Positions 16,917 through 25,782 of a stretch of DNA of 64,000 nt are shown here, in pieces. The translations under genes were made by a program, and so were the position numbers. Position 1 is the stretch's first letter. The number at the start of each line of letters is the position of its first letter. Source of the stretch: Endoryza sp044226045 (lineage in GTDB: Bacteria; Bacteroidota; Bacteroidia; Chitinophagales; Chitinophagaceae); NCBI GenBank assembly GCA_044226045.1, contig JBGAHR010000009.1:51811-115810 (forward strand), written 5' to 3'. The notes beneath the pieces were generated by a model. That model made no database searches, had not been told where the DNA came from, and saw only the letters and a program-made list of their open reading frames with translations.

Positions 16917-17993
16917 ATGAAGACTACTACTCTGTTTGCGGCTGCGTTATCAGGAATGCTTTTGTTCCTGTCGGTTCCTTCCGAAACCAAAGGCCAGTCG
17001 GTCAATGTTAATTTTTCAGTTTTTTACAATGAATTGGGGCGATACGGAACCTGGGTAAACTCACCCCGGTACGGCCAGGTATGGATTTATCGTGAACCAG
17101 GATTCCGACCTTATTATTCGAGAGGTCGATGGGAATACACCAATGAGGGCTGGGCCTGGTTTTCGGATTATGAATGGGGATGGGCTCCTTTCCACTATGG
17201 CCGATGGGAATATGATGATTATTATGGCGGATGGATCTGGATACCCGATTATGAATGGGCACCTGCCTGGGTCAGCTGGAGTGAAAGCGGCGATTACTAT
17301 GGATGGGCACCCCTGGGATTTGGCGTGAGTATTAACATCGGCTTTGGATCGATTCCTTATGATCGATGGACATTCTGTTCTAGACCTTATTTTAACAGCT
17401 CAAGATTTTATGATCATTGTGTTCCCTTTTCCAGCAACAGAACCGTAATCAGGAACTATACCGTCATCAATAATGTGTATGGCAATGGCCGGGGACGCTA
17501 TTACGGTGGACCTGATCGTTACCAGGCACAGCGTTATTCAAGAGTGGATATTCGCCCCCGTCATATCGAACGCGATAATCGTTTTAACGGAAGAAATGAC
17601 AGGGACAATCGTTTTGACAACCGTAGAGATAACAGGAACGATGTGGGCAGAAACGACCGTTTCCCCGACAGAAGATATGACAACGCGCCCGGAGGACAGG
17701 TATATGGAAACCGCTCTAACGGAATGGAACGCCGGGAACGACCGGATCGAAATCAGCCCAGGCAGGGAAATGTTGGCCAGGAAAATGCCCGTCGCGACCA
17801 GGGCGTGGACCCTAACCGGCAAAGAGGCGGTGGATGGGATAGAGCAAACAACGATTCCAGGAATAACCCGCCTGCCAGACAGCGCGGATTTGAAAGAAGA
17901 AATGAAGACGGTAATGGAAATGGAAACAGAGGTTGGGGAAATCGCGGGACAGAAAGAGGAAACCATGATAACGGACGAAGAGGAAGAGGTTAA
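16917..17993 (+). CDS. secreted Trp/Tyr/Gly-repeat protein with Arg-Asn-Gly tail (DUF6600-like)
   Basis: 358 residues with signal peptide (1-26, ends KGQ). Residues 28-150 hold a repeated YGxW...Y...GWxWxPxYEW pattern (YGTWVNSPRYGQVWIYR, GWAWFSDYEWGWAPFHYGRW, GGWIWIPDYEWAPAWVSW). This is the DUF6600-type module of exported Bacteroidota and proteobacterial proteins. From about residue 190 to the end the protein is low-complexity, rich in Arg, Asn, Asp and Gly (RGG-like), and likely unstructured. Two cysteines (CSRPYF, DHC) may pair. Envelope function unknown. Confidence 0.8.
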   Translation: MKTTTLFAAALSGMLLFLSVPSETKGQSVNVNFSVFYNELGRYGTWVNSPRYGQVWIYREPGFRPYYSRGRWEYTNEGWAWFSDYEWGWAPFHYGRWEYDDYYGGWIWIPDYEWAPAWVSWSESGDYYGWAPLGFGVSINIGFGSIPYDRWTFCSRPYFNSSRFYDHCVPFSSNRTVIRNYTVINNVYGNGRGRYYGGPDRYQAQRYSRVDIRPRHIERDNRFNGRNDRDNRFDNRRDNRNDVGRNDRFPDRRYDNAPGGQVYGNRSNGMERRERPDRNQPRQGNVGQENARRDQGVDPNRQRGGGWDRANNDSRNNPPARQRGFERRNEDGNGNGNRGWGNRGTERGNHDNGRRGRG

Positions 17994-18005
17994 ACAGGCT
18001 GAAAG

Positions 18006-18028
18006 GGTCCCGCTTGCGGGGCCTTTTC
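18006..18028 (+). terminator. rho-independent terminator
   Basis: Seven-bp GC stem GGTCCCG/CGGGGCC with loop CTTG, then TTTTCTTTT, 12 nt after the preceding stop codon. Confidence 0.85.
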
Positions 18029-18135
18029 TTTTGAAACAGAACTGTGCAAAACTTTTTTAACTGTCACTTTAACGCTTCGGGAAAATGTAGCACAGGAATT
18101 GCTATAATTTGAGGGAACGGATCAATCAATCTAAC

Positions 18136-18405
18136 ATGCACATTCAATTCAAAAAAAATATACAATTCACCAAACTGGTGAAGGCGGATGGTCGTCTGAG
18201 AGAATTCAATTTTCGGAAACTGGGTGGTTTAAACGAAGGAGTTTACACCATTGATGTCAGTGACGATAAAGGAAACCGGATCATGTTTCGAATGCAGAAA
18301 GAAGAAGGTCGCTGGAAAATCATTGCCCAGTCCCTGCCAAACTGGATACTTCGCCTCGAAGAAAATTTCCATGAAATCATCGAAGAAGAATCTCAGGCAG
18401 CCTGA
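18136..18405 (+). CDS. conserved small protein, unknown
   Basis: 89 residues from the ATG at 18136; an in-frame GTG/TTG-type start further upstream would only add nine polar residues. No signal peptide. The protein alternates strands and ends in an acidic helix (ILRLEENFHEIIEEE). The segments FTKLVKADGRLREFNFRK and GVYTIDVSDDKGNRIMFRM look like a small beta-sheet domain. No catalytic motif. It stands alone before phoH; a TATAATTTGAG stretch near 18106-18116 may be its promoter. Confidence 0.65.
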   Translation: MHIQFKKNIQFTKLVKADGRLREFNFRKLGGLNEGVYTIDVSDDKGNRIMFRMQKEEGRWKIIAQSLPNWILRLEENFHEIIEEESQAA

Positions 18406-18504
18406 CAAACACACGCACTGCTATCCTTAACGAAAATTTTTCATTGCCGGTTTTTTCCACAAACTGTTAATAATTAACTTGAGTGTAATTCTATTCTGAA
18501 TAGT

Positions 18505-18512
18505 TATATTTG
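18505..18512 (+). promoter_or_regulatory. -7 promoter element TATATTTG of phoH
   Basis: Exact TAnnTTTG match 59 nt upstream of the phoH start. A TTG at 18479-18481 is a possible -33 element at non-ideal spacing (23 nt). Confidence 0.45.
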
Positions 18513-18571
18513 GAATGGATGGTTTAGTAGTTCGGCTATCACTACTATTTGTGAATTTAAATTGAAGTGAC

Positions 18572-19606
18572 TTGACAGAGACAATCATTAACCTCGAGAC
18601 CGTTAACCCTATTGAATTTTTTGGTGTTAACAATGGTAAACTGGATATATTAAAGAAAAAATTTCCTCTCCTCAAAATCCTTTCACGCGGTACACAACTC
18701 AAACTGAGTGGCGCTCCGGAGCAGATAGAATCAGCCCGGGAGAAAATTGAACTGATTGTTCAATATCTCCAACGGAATGGCCACATGAGTGAAAATTATT
18801 TCGAACAGATCCTGGGAGGAGATGATGCAGAAACCGTAGATCATTTCGTGGATCGCAATCCCAATGACATTCTGGTATTCGGCCCCAACGGCAAAACCGT
18901 TAGAGCCAGAACTGCCAATCAGAAACTGCTGGTGTCAAAGGCAGAACGGAATGATGTAGTTTTTGCGATCGGGCCTGCGGGTACCGGTAAAACATATACT
19001 GCAGTCGCGCTTGCCGTAAGAGCGCTGAAGAATAAACAGGTGAAAAAGATTATTCTCACTCGTCCGGCCGTGGAAGCAGGCGAAAGTCTAGGTTTTCTTC
19101 CGGGTGACCTGAAGGAAAAAATTGATCCCTACCTTCGCCCGCTTTATGATGCGCTGGATGACATGATCCCGGCGGACAAGCTGGGTTACTATATGAGTAC
19201 AAGGGTGATTGAAATTGCACCGCTGGCTTATATGAGAGGAAGAACGCTCGACAACGCCTTTATCATCCTGGATGAAGCGCAGAACGCAACCGATCTTCAG
19301 ATCAAAATGTTCCTGACCCGTATCGGTGCCAATGCGAAAGCAATCATCACCGGTGACCTCACACAGATCGATCTGCCTAAAAACCAGCGAAGCGGTTTGG
19401 AAAAAGCAGTCCGCATTTTGAAAAATATTGACGGAATTGCCCATATCGAGCTGAATGAAGAGGATGTGGTTCGTCACCGCCTCGTTAAAGCGATTATCAA
19501 GGCATATGACAGGGAAAAAGATGTGGAACAGGGACCCTCCGCTCCGCTGCCGATCTTCAAAAGCCCCAAATCTTCCAAAGACGAAGAAACGCCTCCTATC
19601 GAATAA
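18572..19606 (+). CDS. phoH: PhoH family protein
   Basis: 344 residues. I take the TTG at 18572 as start, because it gives a normal PhoH N-terminus (TETIINLETVNPIEFFGVNN); no ATG lies upstream and the next ATG would cut into the KH-like N-terminal part. Residues 10-95 are that KH-like domain. The ATPase follows: Walker A GPAGTGKT (about 131-138), PAVEAGESLGFLPGDLKEK and Walker B FIILDEAQN (about 230-238). PhoH proteins are RNA helicase/nuclease-type ATPases, often linked to phosphate stress or rRNA processing. Confidence 0.93.
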   Translation: MTETIINLETVNPIEFFGVNNGKLDILKKKFPLLKILSRGTQLKLSGAPEQIESAREKIELIVQYLQRNGHMSENYFEQILGGDDAETVDHFVDRNPNDILVFGPNGKTVRARTANQKLLVSKAERNDVVFAIGPAGTGKTYTAVALAVRALKNKQVKKIILTRPAVEAGESLGFLPGDLKEKIDPYLRPLYDALDDMIPADKLGYYMSTRVIEIAPLAYMRGRTLDNAFIILDEAQNATDLQIKMFLTRIGANAKAIITGDLTQIDLPKNQRSGLEKAVRILKNIDGIAHIELNEEDVVRHRLVKAIIKAYDREKDVEQGPSAPLPIFKSPKSSKDEETPPIE

Positions 19607-19625
19607 TTTACTAATCCATACGCGG

Positions 19626-19658
19626 GCCTGCGGATTATTCTGCAGGCTTTTTTATTTT
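19626..19658 (+). terminator. rho-independent terminator of phoH
   Basis: Eight-bp stem GCCTGCGG/CTGCAGGC (one G-U), loop ATTATT, then TTTTTTATTTTT. The T tract contains TATTTTTG, which also fits the -7 promoter consensus for the next gene, whose ATG is at 19664. Confidence 0.8.
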
Positions 19659-19663
19659 TGGGT

Positions 19664-20065
19664 ATGAAATCAACTCTATTACTAGCCGGTGCCGCCCTTG
19701 TTTTATTGTTCACCGCCTGCAACACCGAATACGAAAAAGCAGAAAGTGCTACAGACGCCGCCCGCCAGTTCGTGAACGCCATATTACAGGGCGATCATAA
19801 AAAAGCCTATTTCTACCTGCTTAAAGATTCTACTAATGAGTTGATGTTCGATACTCAAAAGGCCGCTTATAACAGCCTTACTGCAGCAGATCGGAAAGCC
19901 AGTAAAGATGCGACCATCAGGCCAATAGAAAATGCCATGGTCAATGATTCCGTCTGGACATTCCGTTATTACCAGACCGCCAACCCGAAAGATACCACCG
20001 CCCTTAGAATTGTTCGAGTCAATGGTGAATGGCTCGTGGATCTCAAATCGGTTATCAAAATCTGA
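19664..20065 (+). CDS. small lipoprotein, DUF4878-like
   Basis: 133 residues. Signal peptide with lipobox LFTAC (Cys19 of the mature cleavage). The mature part has the NTF2-like cone pattern: a helical start (ATDAARQFVNAILQGDHKKAYFYL) and a C-terminal sheet ending in RIVRVNGEWLVDL, as in DUF4878 lipoproteins. No active site. The 2-nt gap to crcB implies co-transcription, though a functional link to fluoride export is not obvious. Confidence 0.75.
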   Translation: MKSTLLLAGAALVLLFTACNTEYEKAESATDAARQFVNAILQGDHKKAYFYLLKDSTNELMFDTQKAAYNSLTAADRKASKDATIRPIENAMVNDSVWTFRYYQTANPKDTTALRIVRVNGEWLVDLKSVIKI

Positions 20066-20067
20066 AG

Positions 20068-20442
20068 ATGATCTGGAAAAATATACTTTGGGTGGCATTT
20101 GGCGGAAGCCTGGGCGCAGTGAGCCGATACCTGATCTATAAGTATCTTTCCACTCAATTCCCGATGAGTTTCCCCATTGGCACTTTTGCCATCAATATAG
20201 CAGGATGTTTTCTCATCGGGTTGTTCCTGGGGCTCTCCCTCAAATCACCGGAAATGACACCGGAAATGAAATTATTTCTCATGACCGGTTTTTGCGGCGG
20301 GTTCACCACATTTTCATCCTTTACAGCAGAAGGAATGACCCTGATTCAGCAGGATAAAATACTTGTTTTTCTCCTGTATACCGGACTCAGCATATTCATT
20401 GGATTGAGTGCCACCTTTTTGGGTTACTGGCTAACCCGTTAA
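20068..20442 (+). CDS. crcB: fluoride ion channel CrcB/FluC
   Basis: 124 residues and four membrane helices, the full family length. The start at 20068 directly follows the lipoprotein stop. Diagnostic motifs: GGSLGAVSRYL near the N-terminus, GTFAINIAGCFLIGLF (the pore Asn), and GFCGGFTTFSSF, the Phe-box/sodium-site break of helix 3. CrcB forms antiparallel dimers that expel fluoride. No fluoride riboswitch is seen upstream. Confidence 0.95.
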   Translation: MIWKNILWVAFGGSLGAVSRYLIYKYLSTQFPMSFPIGTFAINIAGCFLIGLFLGLSLKSPEMTPEMKLFLMTGFCGGFTTFSSFTAEGMTLIQQDKILVFLLYTGLSIFIGLSATFLGYWLTR

Positions 20443-20461
20443 GTTCCGGTTTCGAATCCTG

Positions 20462-20469
20462 TAAATTTG
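20462..20469 (+). promoter_or_regulatory. -7 promoter element TAAATTTG of ppa
   Basis: Exact TAnnTTTG match. Transcription from about 20476 leaves room only for the ATG at 20505, which decides the start of the pyrophosphatase against the in-frame codon at 20469. Confidence 0.55.
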
Positions 20470-20504
20470 TGCGCCGATTCTTTTATAAACCTAATCTTGT
20501 TGTT

Positions 20505-21053
20505 ATGATCACCGTTTTGCATCCCTGGCATGGAGCACACTATGGAGACAAAGCTCCCCATCGAGTGAATGCTGTCATTGAAATCCCTCAAGGTAGCAGG
20601 GCTAAATACGAAGTTGACAAAGCCACCGGCCTGTTGAAACTGGACCGGGTGATTTATTCATCATTCCATTACCCCATCAATTACGGGTTTATTCCCCAAA
20701 CCCTTGGCCAGGATGGCGACCCGCTGGATATCCTGGTATTCTGCTCACAATCCATTCAACCCTTATGCCTTGTTGATGCAACGGTTGTTGGCAATATGCA
20801 AATGATCGACAGCGGACAGGTAGACGATAAAATCATTGCCGTAGCAACAAAAGACCCTTCGGTCAACCATATCAGTTCTGTGAGTGACCTTCCCCCTCAT
20901 TTTATCAATGAACTGCGGAATTATTTCGAGCAATACAAGGTGTTGGAGAACAAAAAAGTGGAGATCGATAACTTCCAGGATGCGGCAACCGCCTACCGTA
21001 TTATTGACGAAGCCATCAACTATTACAAAGAGAATTTCAGAAAAGGAGAATAA
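20505..21053 (+). CDS. ppa: inorganic pyrophosphatase, family I
   Basis: 182 residues, soluble. It hydrolyses PPi to two phosphates, pulling biosynthetic reactions forward. The family signature is DGDPLDILVF (three metal-binding Asp), preceded by AVIEIPQGSRAKYEVDK and YPINYGFIPQT (substrate Lys/Arg/Tyr). Start at the ATG at 20505, supported by the promoter just upstream and by the normal family N-terminus (HPWHGAHYG as in Bacteroidota enzymes). Confidence 0.95.
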   Translation: MITVLHPWHGAHYGDKAPHRVNAVIEIPQGSRAKYEVDKATGLLKLDRVIYSSFHYPINYGFIPQTLGQDGDPLDILVFCSQSIQPLCLVDATVVGNMQMIDSGQVDDKIIAVATKDPSVNHISSVSDLPPHFINELRNYFEQYKVLENKKVEIDNFQDAATAYRIIDEAINYYKENFRKGE

Positions 21054-21071
21054 ATCCATTTTTCTCATCCG

Positions 21072-21113
21072 CACCCCGATCCGACTTGCATTCCGGCAGG
21101 TCGAATCGGGGTG
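21072..21113 (+). terminator. hairpin after ppa, possible terminator
   Basis: Nine-bp stem CACCCCGAT/ATCGGGGTG extended by CGAC/GTCG past a small bulge. Only ATTTATT follows, so it may be a weak terminator or an RNA-stabilising hairpin. Confidence 0.5.
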
Positions 21114-21131
21114 ATTTATTAAACGATTATC

Positions 21132-21548
21132 ATGGATACACAGCAATTGTTGATTATTCTGGGTATTGGCCTCTCGGCGGGCATTCTCAGCGGATTGGTT
21201 GGTGTTGGTGGAGGAGTGATCATGGTGCCGGCCCTTGTGTATTTCCTGCAGTATAACCAGCACCAGGCGCAAGGAACATCGCTGTCCGTGCTAACCATGC
21301 CTGTTGTAATTCTGGCAGCGATGAAGTACTACCAGGAATGCAAGAAGATGGGAACACCAATCGATTTAAAGATCGCAGGCTTGCTCGCCATTACGTTTTT
21401 TATTGGTGGTTACCTGGGAAGTCATATCGCGATAAAACTGGATCGGGAAATCCTGAAGAAAATATTCGCAGTGATACTTTTTTATACGGCGCTCAAGATG
21501 ATGGAGTGGGATGCCCTGATCTGGAAATGGGTTAAAAGTATCTTTTAA
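21132..21548 (+). CDS. TauE/SafE family permease, half-size
   Basis: 138 residues with about four membrane helices: one copy of the TauE/SafE (DUF81) repeat (GLSAGILSGLVGVGGGVIMVPAL, then QAQGTSLSVLTMP). Full-length members have two repeats in about 250 residues; this one ends after one, as many short homologues do, and would have to dimerise. The family exports sulfite, sulfoacetate or other organic anions. Substrate unknown. Its last 17 nt overlap the convergent NlpC/P60 gene. Confidence 0.85.
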   Translation: MDTQQLLIILGIGLSAGILSGLVGVGGGVIMVPALVYFLQYNQHQAQGTSLSVLTMPVVILAAMKYYQECKKMGTPIDLKIAGLLAITFFIGGYLGSHIAIKLDREILKKIFAVILFYTALKMMEWDALIWKWVKSIF

Positions 21549-22311
21549 TGATGCGTAACTGGTGCGTTCTGTTTCCCGAAGCGACATTCAGAATTCCGGC
21601 GGCATCGAGATGATCTTCTTTTACGATACCGGATGCATGTATGATCTTACCCTGACCAGAAACAATCCCAACATGATAAATTTTACCATTCTCATCATCG
21701 AAAAAAGCCAGATCTCCGGGTTGTGATTGCTGGATAAAATCTACTGTCGTTCCTTCCAGTGCCTGCTGCCATGCATCCCTGGGTAAGTTTATGCCCATGA
21801 GCTTGAATAAAACCTGTGTCAATCCGCTACAATCCACTCCCATGGCATGACGTCCTCCCCATAGATACGGCGCATTCAACCATTGTCGCATCAATCGGCT
21901 GATCTCCGCGGCACCTGCTTTCAATTGATTTTTTTGAACCACATCTTTGCCGGAATAGCTGAACTCCCATTTTCCCAGTCTGCCTTTCCCCTGGGAGAAC
22001 TGCCGAAGGCTGGCTCCTGCGGGGATGAACATTTTACTGTCGTTGATCCGGATTTCGTGTAAGGTCTGATCGTTTATGATCAACGAAAAGTTTTCGTCTC
22101 TGGCCTCCGCTTCAGATACGGATTCCAGTTGCTGCTTATTCACCCAGCCCTCATAATTATCTGACAGCCCTTTTACCAACGACCAATTTCCCTTTCCTGA
22201 TTCCAGGATTTCTACCATATCGCCAAAGAACAACTGATTAACCATTTCCGCTTCATGTGCGGGATTTTTTCGAACGGGGCAGACAGCTACCGGACAGGCG
22301 GCAAAAACCAT
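21532..22311 (-). CDS. NlpC/P60 (C40) cell-wall endopeptidase with SH3 domain
   Basis: 259 residues from the ATG at 22311; an upstream ATG (22341) adds only basic residues. Residues 1-65 resemble a bacterial SH3b domain (NQLFFGDMVEILESGKGNWSLVK). The NlpC/P60 domain is at about 135-245: Cys in YLWGGRHAMGVDCSG, His in IYHVGIVSGQG, and a third polar residue in IIHASG. Such enzymes cut gamma-D-Glu-meso-DAP bonds in stem peptides. There is no clear signal peptide, so it may be a cytoplasmic recycling enzyme of the YkfC type. It runs into the TauE gene by 17 nt. Confidence 0.9.
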   Translation of the reverse strand: MVFAACPVAVCPVRKNPAHEAEMVNQLFFGDMVEILESGKGNWSLVKGLSDNYEGWVNKQQLESVSEAEARDENFSLIINDQTLHEIRINDSKMFIPAGASLRQFSQGKGRLGKWEFSYSGKDVVQKNQLKAGAAEISRLMRQWLNAPYLWGGRHAMGVDCSGLTQVLFKLMGINLPRDAWQQALEGTTVDFIQQSQPGDLAFFDDENGKIYHVGIVSGQGKIIHASGIVKEDHLDAAGILNVASGNRTHQLRIIKRYF

Positions 22312-22407
22312 TTTTTTCCTAAAAATACGCAATACACGCACAGATGAAACAGTTTATGCAATTTTGCAGGGTGAAGCATCTTAGAAACGGACAACAGCAC
22401 TAAGCGC

Positions 22408-22980
22408 GTGAACAGCCAACAACATTCAAATACCAGCGACCAGGAACTGCTTGAACTTTTTTACGCAAGCCATGATAACCATTGGCTGGGTCTATTGCTT
22501 CAGCGATATACCATGTTGCTACTGGGTGTATGCATGAAATACCTAAAGAATGAGGAAGAGGCCAAAGACGCGGTACAACAGGTTTTTTTAAAGGCCATCA
22601 CCGAACTGCACAAATACAAAGTCGATTATTTCAAGTCCTGGCTATACATGGTTGCCAAAAACCATTGCCTGATGAAAATCAGGGACAGGCAGGGAAAGCA
22701 ACCGGCCGAACTAAGAGAACAAATGGCCATGGTGCCGGAAGAAGACAACAACAAGGCACTGCACCTCGAAAAAGACCGGCAACTGGAGATGATGAGCAAT
22801 AGTTTACAGGAACTGAACGAGGAGCAGCGGCAATGTGTAACTTTGTTTTACCTGGAAAAGAAATCATACCAGGAAATAGCCGGTCTGACCGGGTTTACGA
22901 TGATGCAGGTAAAAAGTCATATTCAAAACGGAAAAAGAAACCTCAAAATACTTCTACAGGAAAAACTCAAAAACCACTAA
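22408..22980 (+). CDS. ECF-type RNA polymerase sigma factor
   Basis: 190 residues from a GTG at 22408. Region 2 is visible at about 28-95 (LKNEEEAKDAVQQVFLKAI, FKSWLYMVAKNHCLMKIRD), region 4 at about 130-185 (LNEEQRQCVTLFYLEKKSYQEIAGLTG, then MMQVKSHIQNGKRNLK). It directs core polymerase to specific promoters. The next gene, 11 nt downstream, encodes a one-helix membrane protein in the place of an anti-sigma factor. The target regulon is unknown. Confidence 0.92.
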   Translation: MNSQQHSNTSDQELLELFYASHDNHWLGLLLQRYTMLLLGVCMKYLKNEEEAKDAVQQVFLKAITELHKYKVDYFKSWLYMVAKNHCLMKIRDRQGKQPAELREQMAMVPEEDNNKALHLEKDRQLEMMSNSLQELNEEQRQCVTLFYLEKKSYQEIAGLTGFTMMQVKSHIQNGKRNLKILLQEKLKNH

Positions 22981-22991
22981 GGGCTCGCCCG

Positions 22992-23351
22992 ATGAACAAG
23001 GATCTGCTGAACATATTATCCAATTCAAACAAAGACATCGACAATCAAAAGTTGATGGACTATCTCAGTGGCAAGCTCTCTGAAGAAGAACGCAATGAAG
23101 TAGAACGCTGGATGGCAGACAGCGATTTTTCAGACGACGCCATGGAGGGCCTGTCGCAATTCAAACAGCCCCAGGCAATCGAACAATACGTGGACGACCT
23201 GCATAAATCCCTTCAGCAACAACTTCAAAAGAAAAAGAAAAGAAGGGAAAAAAGAAAACTGAAAGAAGCCCCCTGGATCTACCTGGCCGCCTTCATCATT
23301 CTCCTGCTGGCAATTATTACTTATGTTATTGTGAAGAAGATGGGATATTGA
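22992..23351 (+). CDS. single-pass membrane protein, putative anti-sigma factor
   Basis: 119 residues. The N-terminal 75 residues include LMDYLSGKLSEEERNEVERWM, the helical pattern of Bacteroidota anti-sigma N-domains (without the zinc-ligand HxxxCxxC). A basic coiled stretch (KKKKRREKRKLK, about 80-91) follows, then one membrane helix (about 95-115) and a four-residue tail. There is no periplasmic domain, so if it controls the upstream sigma factor, the signal must enter through a partner. Position 11 nt after the sigma gene is the main argument. Confidence 0.7.
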   Translation: MNKDLLNILSNSNKDIDNQKLMDYLSGKLSEEERNEVERWMADSDFSDDAMEGLSQFKQPQAIEQYVDDLHKSLQQQLQKKKKRREKRKLKEAPWIYLAAFIILLLAIITYVIVKKMGY

Positions 23352-23356
23352 TTGGT

Positions 23357-23508
23357 TGGCGGTCTGTGGTTTGTCGGTTTGCAGTTTGCGGTTTGCAGTT
23401 TGCGGTTTTTAAACCCCTTTATTTTTTTTGACTCTTGACTAAAAGCCAAACCGTAAACAGTAAACCGTAAAAGACAAACCGCCAACCGCCGACCGCAAAC
23501 CGCTAACT
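23357..23508. repeat. inverted heptamer repeats between convergent genes
   Basis: 23357-23408 is GGTTTGCAGTTTGCGGTTTG-type heptamers. 23445-23505 is the same family inverted (AAACCGTAAACAGTAAACCG...). The arms can pair imperfectly around an AT-rich loop, so the block may end transcription from both sides. Same family as 10378-10416, 31540-31562 and 38803-38832. Confidence 0.75.
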
Positions 23509-23509
23509 T

Positions 23510-24556
23510 CTACTGATACTGAATATATATCGGTTGCGGCTTCAGCTTGAGCACTTCGGCAGGGGTCATTACATGTCCGCCTTTTTCCTTCAGATCGTTC
23601 TTGTAAAACAACTTGAAGCCGGTAAACTGAACCGGTTCGGGATAGATGAATGAACGGTAGGTGTTGATCTTCCTGGCCTGGTGCCCCCAGCCATCCATAT
23701 CCATCACGATCTGCACTTCGGGACGTGTTTTGATTTGCTTGTAGTTGGTTACTCCTTTCTGTGTGAAACGGTGTACTACCAGGATTTTGGGAGGCAGATT
23801 ATTGTCCTTTACGATTTTTGCCAGGTATTCTGTGACCCAGTTGATGTCGGCTGCATCGTAAGTACCTACCACTTTTCCGGGCGCCTGTCCGCCTTTCATG
23901 GAGAATTCAGGATCGATTCCAAAATGAACATGAGGCATTTTCAGGTATTTCTCAAATTCCGGTACTTCCTGCTGCACCGTGCTCAATCCAACCTGGATAT
24001 CGAGGAATACGAGGGCATTGATCTTCTCAGCCATCGCGATTACTTTGTCGATCTCTTTGAATGGCATTCTGAGCCTGTATTTACCGGCGGCGCCGGGTGA
24101 CTGCTGCGCCGTAATGGCGATATAATGAAGAGCGGGTATCACTTTGATCGAGGTATCCGCTGCCTGCCAAGCTTTCACTTCACTTTTCAGTTTGTCGAGC
24201 ATTTGCTGTTCCGGTAATTCTCCCAGGATACCCATTTGCTTGGAATAAAGATTCCCATAGAAAGCAACGATCCGGTTAAATGGCAGCACGGCTCCGGACA
24301 ATGGCAAGGGGGCTTTAACCGGCCACTTGCCCGATGAATCACCATTGGTAATCCATTGCATTTTCTGGTGATACATGGCTGTATCCAGCGGCGCCCTGTT
24401 GGCCACAGGTGTTGTAACAAGTTCTACGGAGTCCTTTTTCGGTAAAGTGGTGTCTTTCCCGGTTGTATTATTGGAAGCGGATGCTGCATTATTGCCGCAG
24501 GCAGATACGGCAGCAGATGCCAGTATCATTGTCCATAAAAGCGTACTCTTCTTCAT
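23510..24556 (-). CDS. lipoprotein with putative TIM-barrel-like domain, unknown
   Basis: 348 residues. Signal peptide with lipobox AVSAC (Cys20) and a Ser/Asn/Thr spacer. From about residue 90 onward strands and helices alternate as in a TIM barrel: NRIVAFYGNLYS, SIKVIPALHYIAIT, NALVFLDIQVG, HVHFGIDPEFSM, PKILVVHRFT and VQIVMDMDGWG. The acids of DPEF and DMDGWG lie where barrel hydrolases keep catalytic residues. I know no assigned function; similar proteins exist outside this phylum. Monocistronic. Confidence 0.7.
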   Translation of the reverse strand: MKKSTLLWTMILASAAVSACGNNAASASNNTTGKDTTLPKKDSVELVTTPVANRAPLDTAMYHQKMQWITNGDSSGKWPVKAPLPLSGAVLPFNRIVAFYGNLYSKQMGILGELPEQQMLDKLKSEVKAWQAADTSIKVIPALHYIAITAQQSPGAAGKYRLRMPFKEIDKVIAMAEKINALVFLDIQVGLSTVQQEVPEFEKYLKMPHVHFGIDPEFSMKGGQAPGKVVGTYDAADINWVTEYLAKIVKDNNLPPKILVVHRFTQKGVTNYKQIKTRPEVQIVMDMDGWGHQARKINTYRSFIYPEPVQFTGFKLFYKNDLKEKGGHVMTPAEVLKLKPQPIYIQYQ

Positions 24557-24752
24557 ATCTGTGGTTGAATGGTGTGCAAAATAAACGAACTTGAAGGGAA
24601 ATATAAAATATCAGTGTAATCCGTGCAAATTGAGCGGGCCCGACTTTTCCTATTCTCTTTCGGCTCCTTAACGCATCGTCACCTAAAATATTTTAATAGT
24701 GACAAAAGGGGTGTTATCTTCAATGCCAATGCTGAATAATTAACAGAATAGT

Positions 24753-25763
24753 ATGAATAAAATCAGGTGGGGCATACTCGGTTGTGGAAGAATCGCCCGA
24801 AAATTTGCATCGGATCTGGCCAGGGTGCAGGATGCGGAACTGATGGCTGTTGGATCCCGGAGTGAAGAGGCGGCGGCTGCATTTGTAGCAGAATATCCGG
24901 CAAAACATGTTCATCACAGTTATGAAGCGCTGGCAATGGACCCTGACGTGGATGTAATTTACATTGCATCGCCACATGCGCTTCACCACGAGCATACTCT
25001 CTTATGCCTGGAGCACAACAAGGCAGTTCTTTGTGAAAAAGCCTTTGCCTTGCACTCGCTACAGGCAAAAGAAATGATCGACAAGGCAAGAAGTCGAAAA
25101 GTGTTCCTGATGGAGGCACTCTGGACCAAATTTATGCCACATTACCAGCTTCTGATCAACATGGTCCGGGAGGGTAAACTGGGAGAAATCAGGAATGTCC
25201 TGGTCAATTTTGGTTTTGCTCCTACCCCGCCTGTTCCCCAGCGATTATTCGACCCGGCGCTCGGTGGCGGAAGCCTGCTCGATATAGGAATCTATAATGT
25301 CTTCATGGCTTTGTCTGTATTGGGCAAACCTGATCATATTGAAGCATCGATGTCGCCGGCATCCACCGGAATTGACGATCAGTGTTCGATCCTGTTTAAA
25401 TACAATAATGGCGCGATGGCCAGTCTTTTTTCTTCATTTTCCACTAACCTGGCCACAGAAGCTGATATTTCAGGCAGAGATTGCAGGATCCGTCTGACTT
25501 CCCGATTCTATGAACCATCCACCACATTCGAATATTACCCCGGACGTGTTGATAGCCGCCAGCTCATGATCGTTGACAAGGAACCAGGGTGGGGCTATTT
25601 TTATGAAATCAGGCATGTACAGGAATGCCTGCGCCAGGGACTCACAGAAAGCACCGTCATGACACATGATGACAGCCTGTTACTGATGGAAACGCTCGAT
25701 ACCATCAGAAAAATAGCCGGTATCCGCTATGACGCAGACCCGGCTGATTTTCATTTTACCTGA
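24753..25763 (+). CDS. Gfo/Idh/MocA family NAD(P)-dependent oxidoreductase
   Basis: 336 residues. An N-terminal Rossmann domain (IRWGILGCGRIARKFASDL, then HALHHEHTLLCLEHNKAVLCEK with the EK catalytic pair, Lys about 96) and a C-terminal alpha/beta domain (GGGSLLDIGIYNV) match trans-1,2-dihydrobenzenediol or sugar dehydrogenases. It oxidises or reduces a sugar, inositol or related alcohol using NAD(P). Substrate unknown. It is monocistronic, but lies next to the GH20 gene. Confidence 0.9.
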   Translation: MNKIRWGILGCGRIARKFASDLARVQDAELMAVGSRSEEAAAAFVAEYPAKHVHHSYEALAMDPDVDVIYIASPHALHHEHTLLCLEHNKAVLCEKAFALHSLQAKEMIDKARSRKVFLMEALWTKFMPHYQLLINMVREGKLGEIRNVLVNFGFAPTPPVPQRLFDPALGGGSLLDIGIYNVFMALSVLGKPDHIEASMSPASTGIDDQCSILFKYNNGAMASLFSSFSTNLATEADISGRDCRIRLTSRFYEPSTTFEYYPGRVDSRQLMIVDKEPGWGYFYEIRHVQECLRQGLTESTVMTHDDSLLLMETLDTIRKIAGIRYDADPADFHFT

Positions 25764-25782
25764 TTCCAGATCAGATTGGAAA

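Noticed and set aside
20040..20068. Fluoride riboswitch before crcB
   Set aside because: Only two bases separate crcB from the preceding gene, and the sequence upstream is coding.
24187..24420. Other overlapping frames inside well-supported genes
   Set aside because: They lie opposite or out of frame with genes that have clear motifs, and show no motifs of their own.
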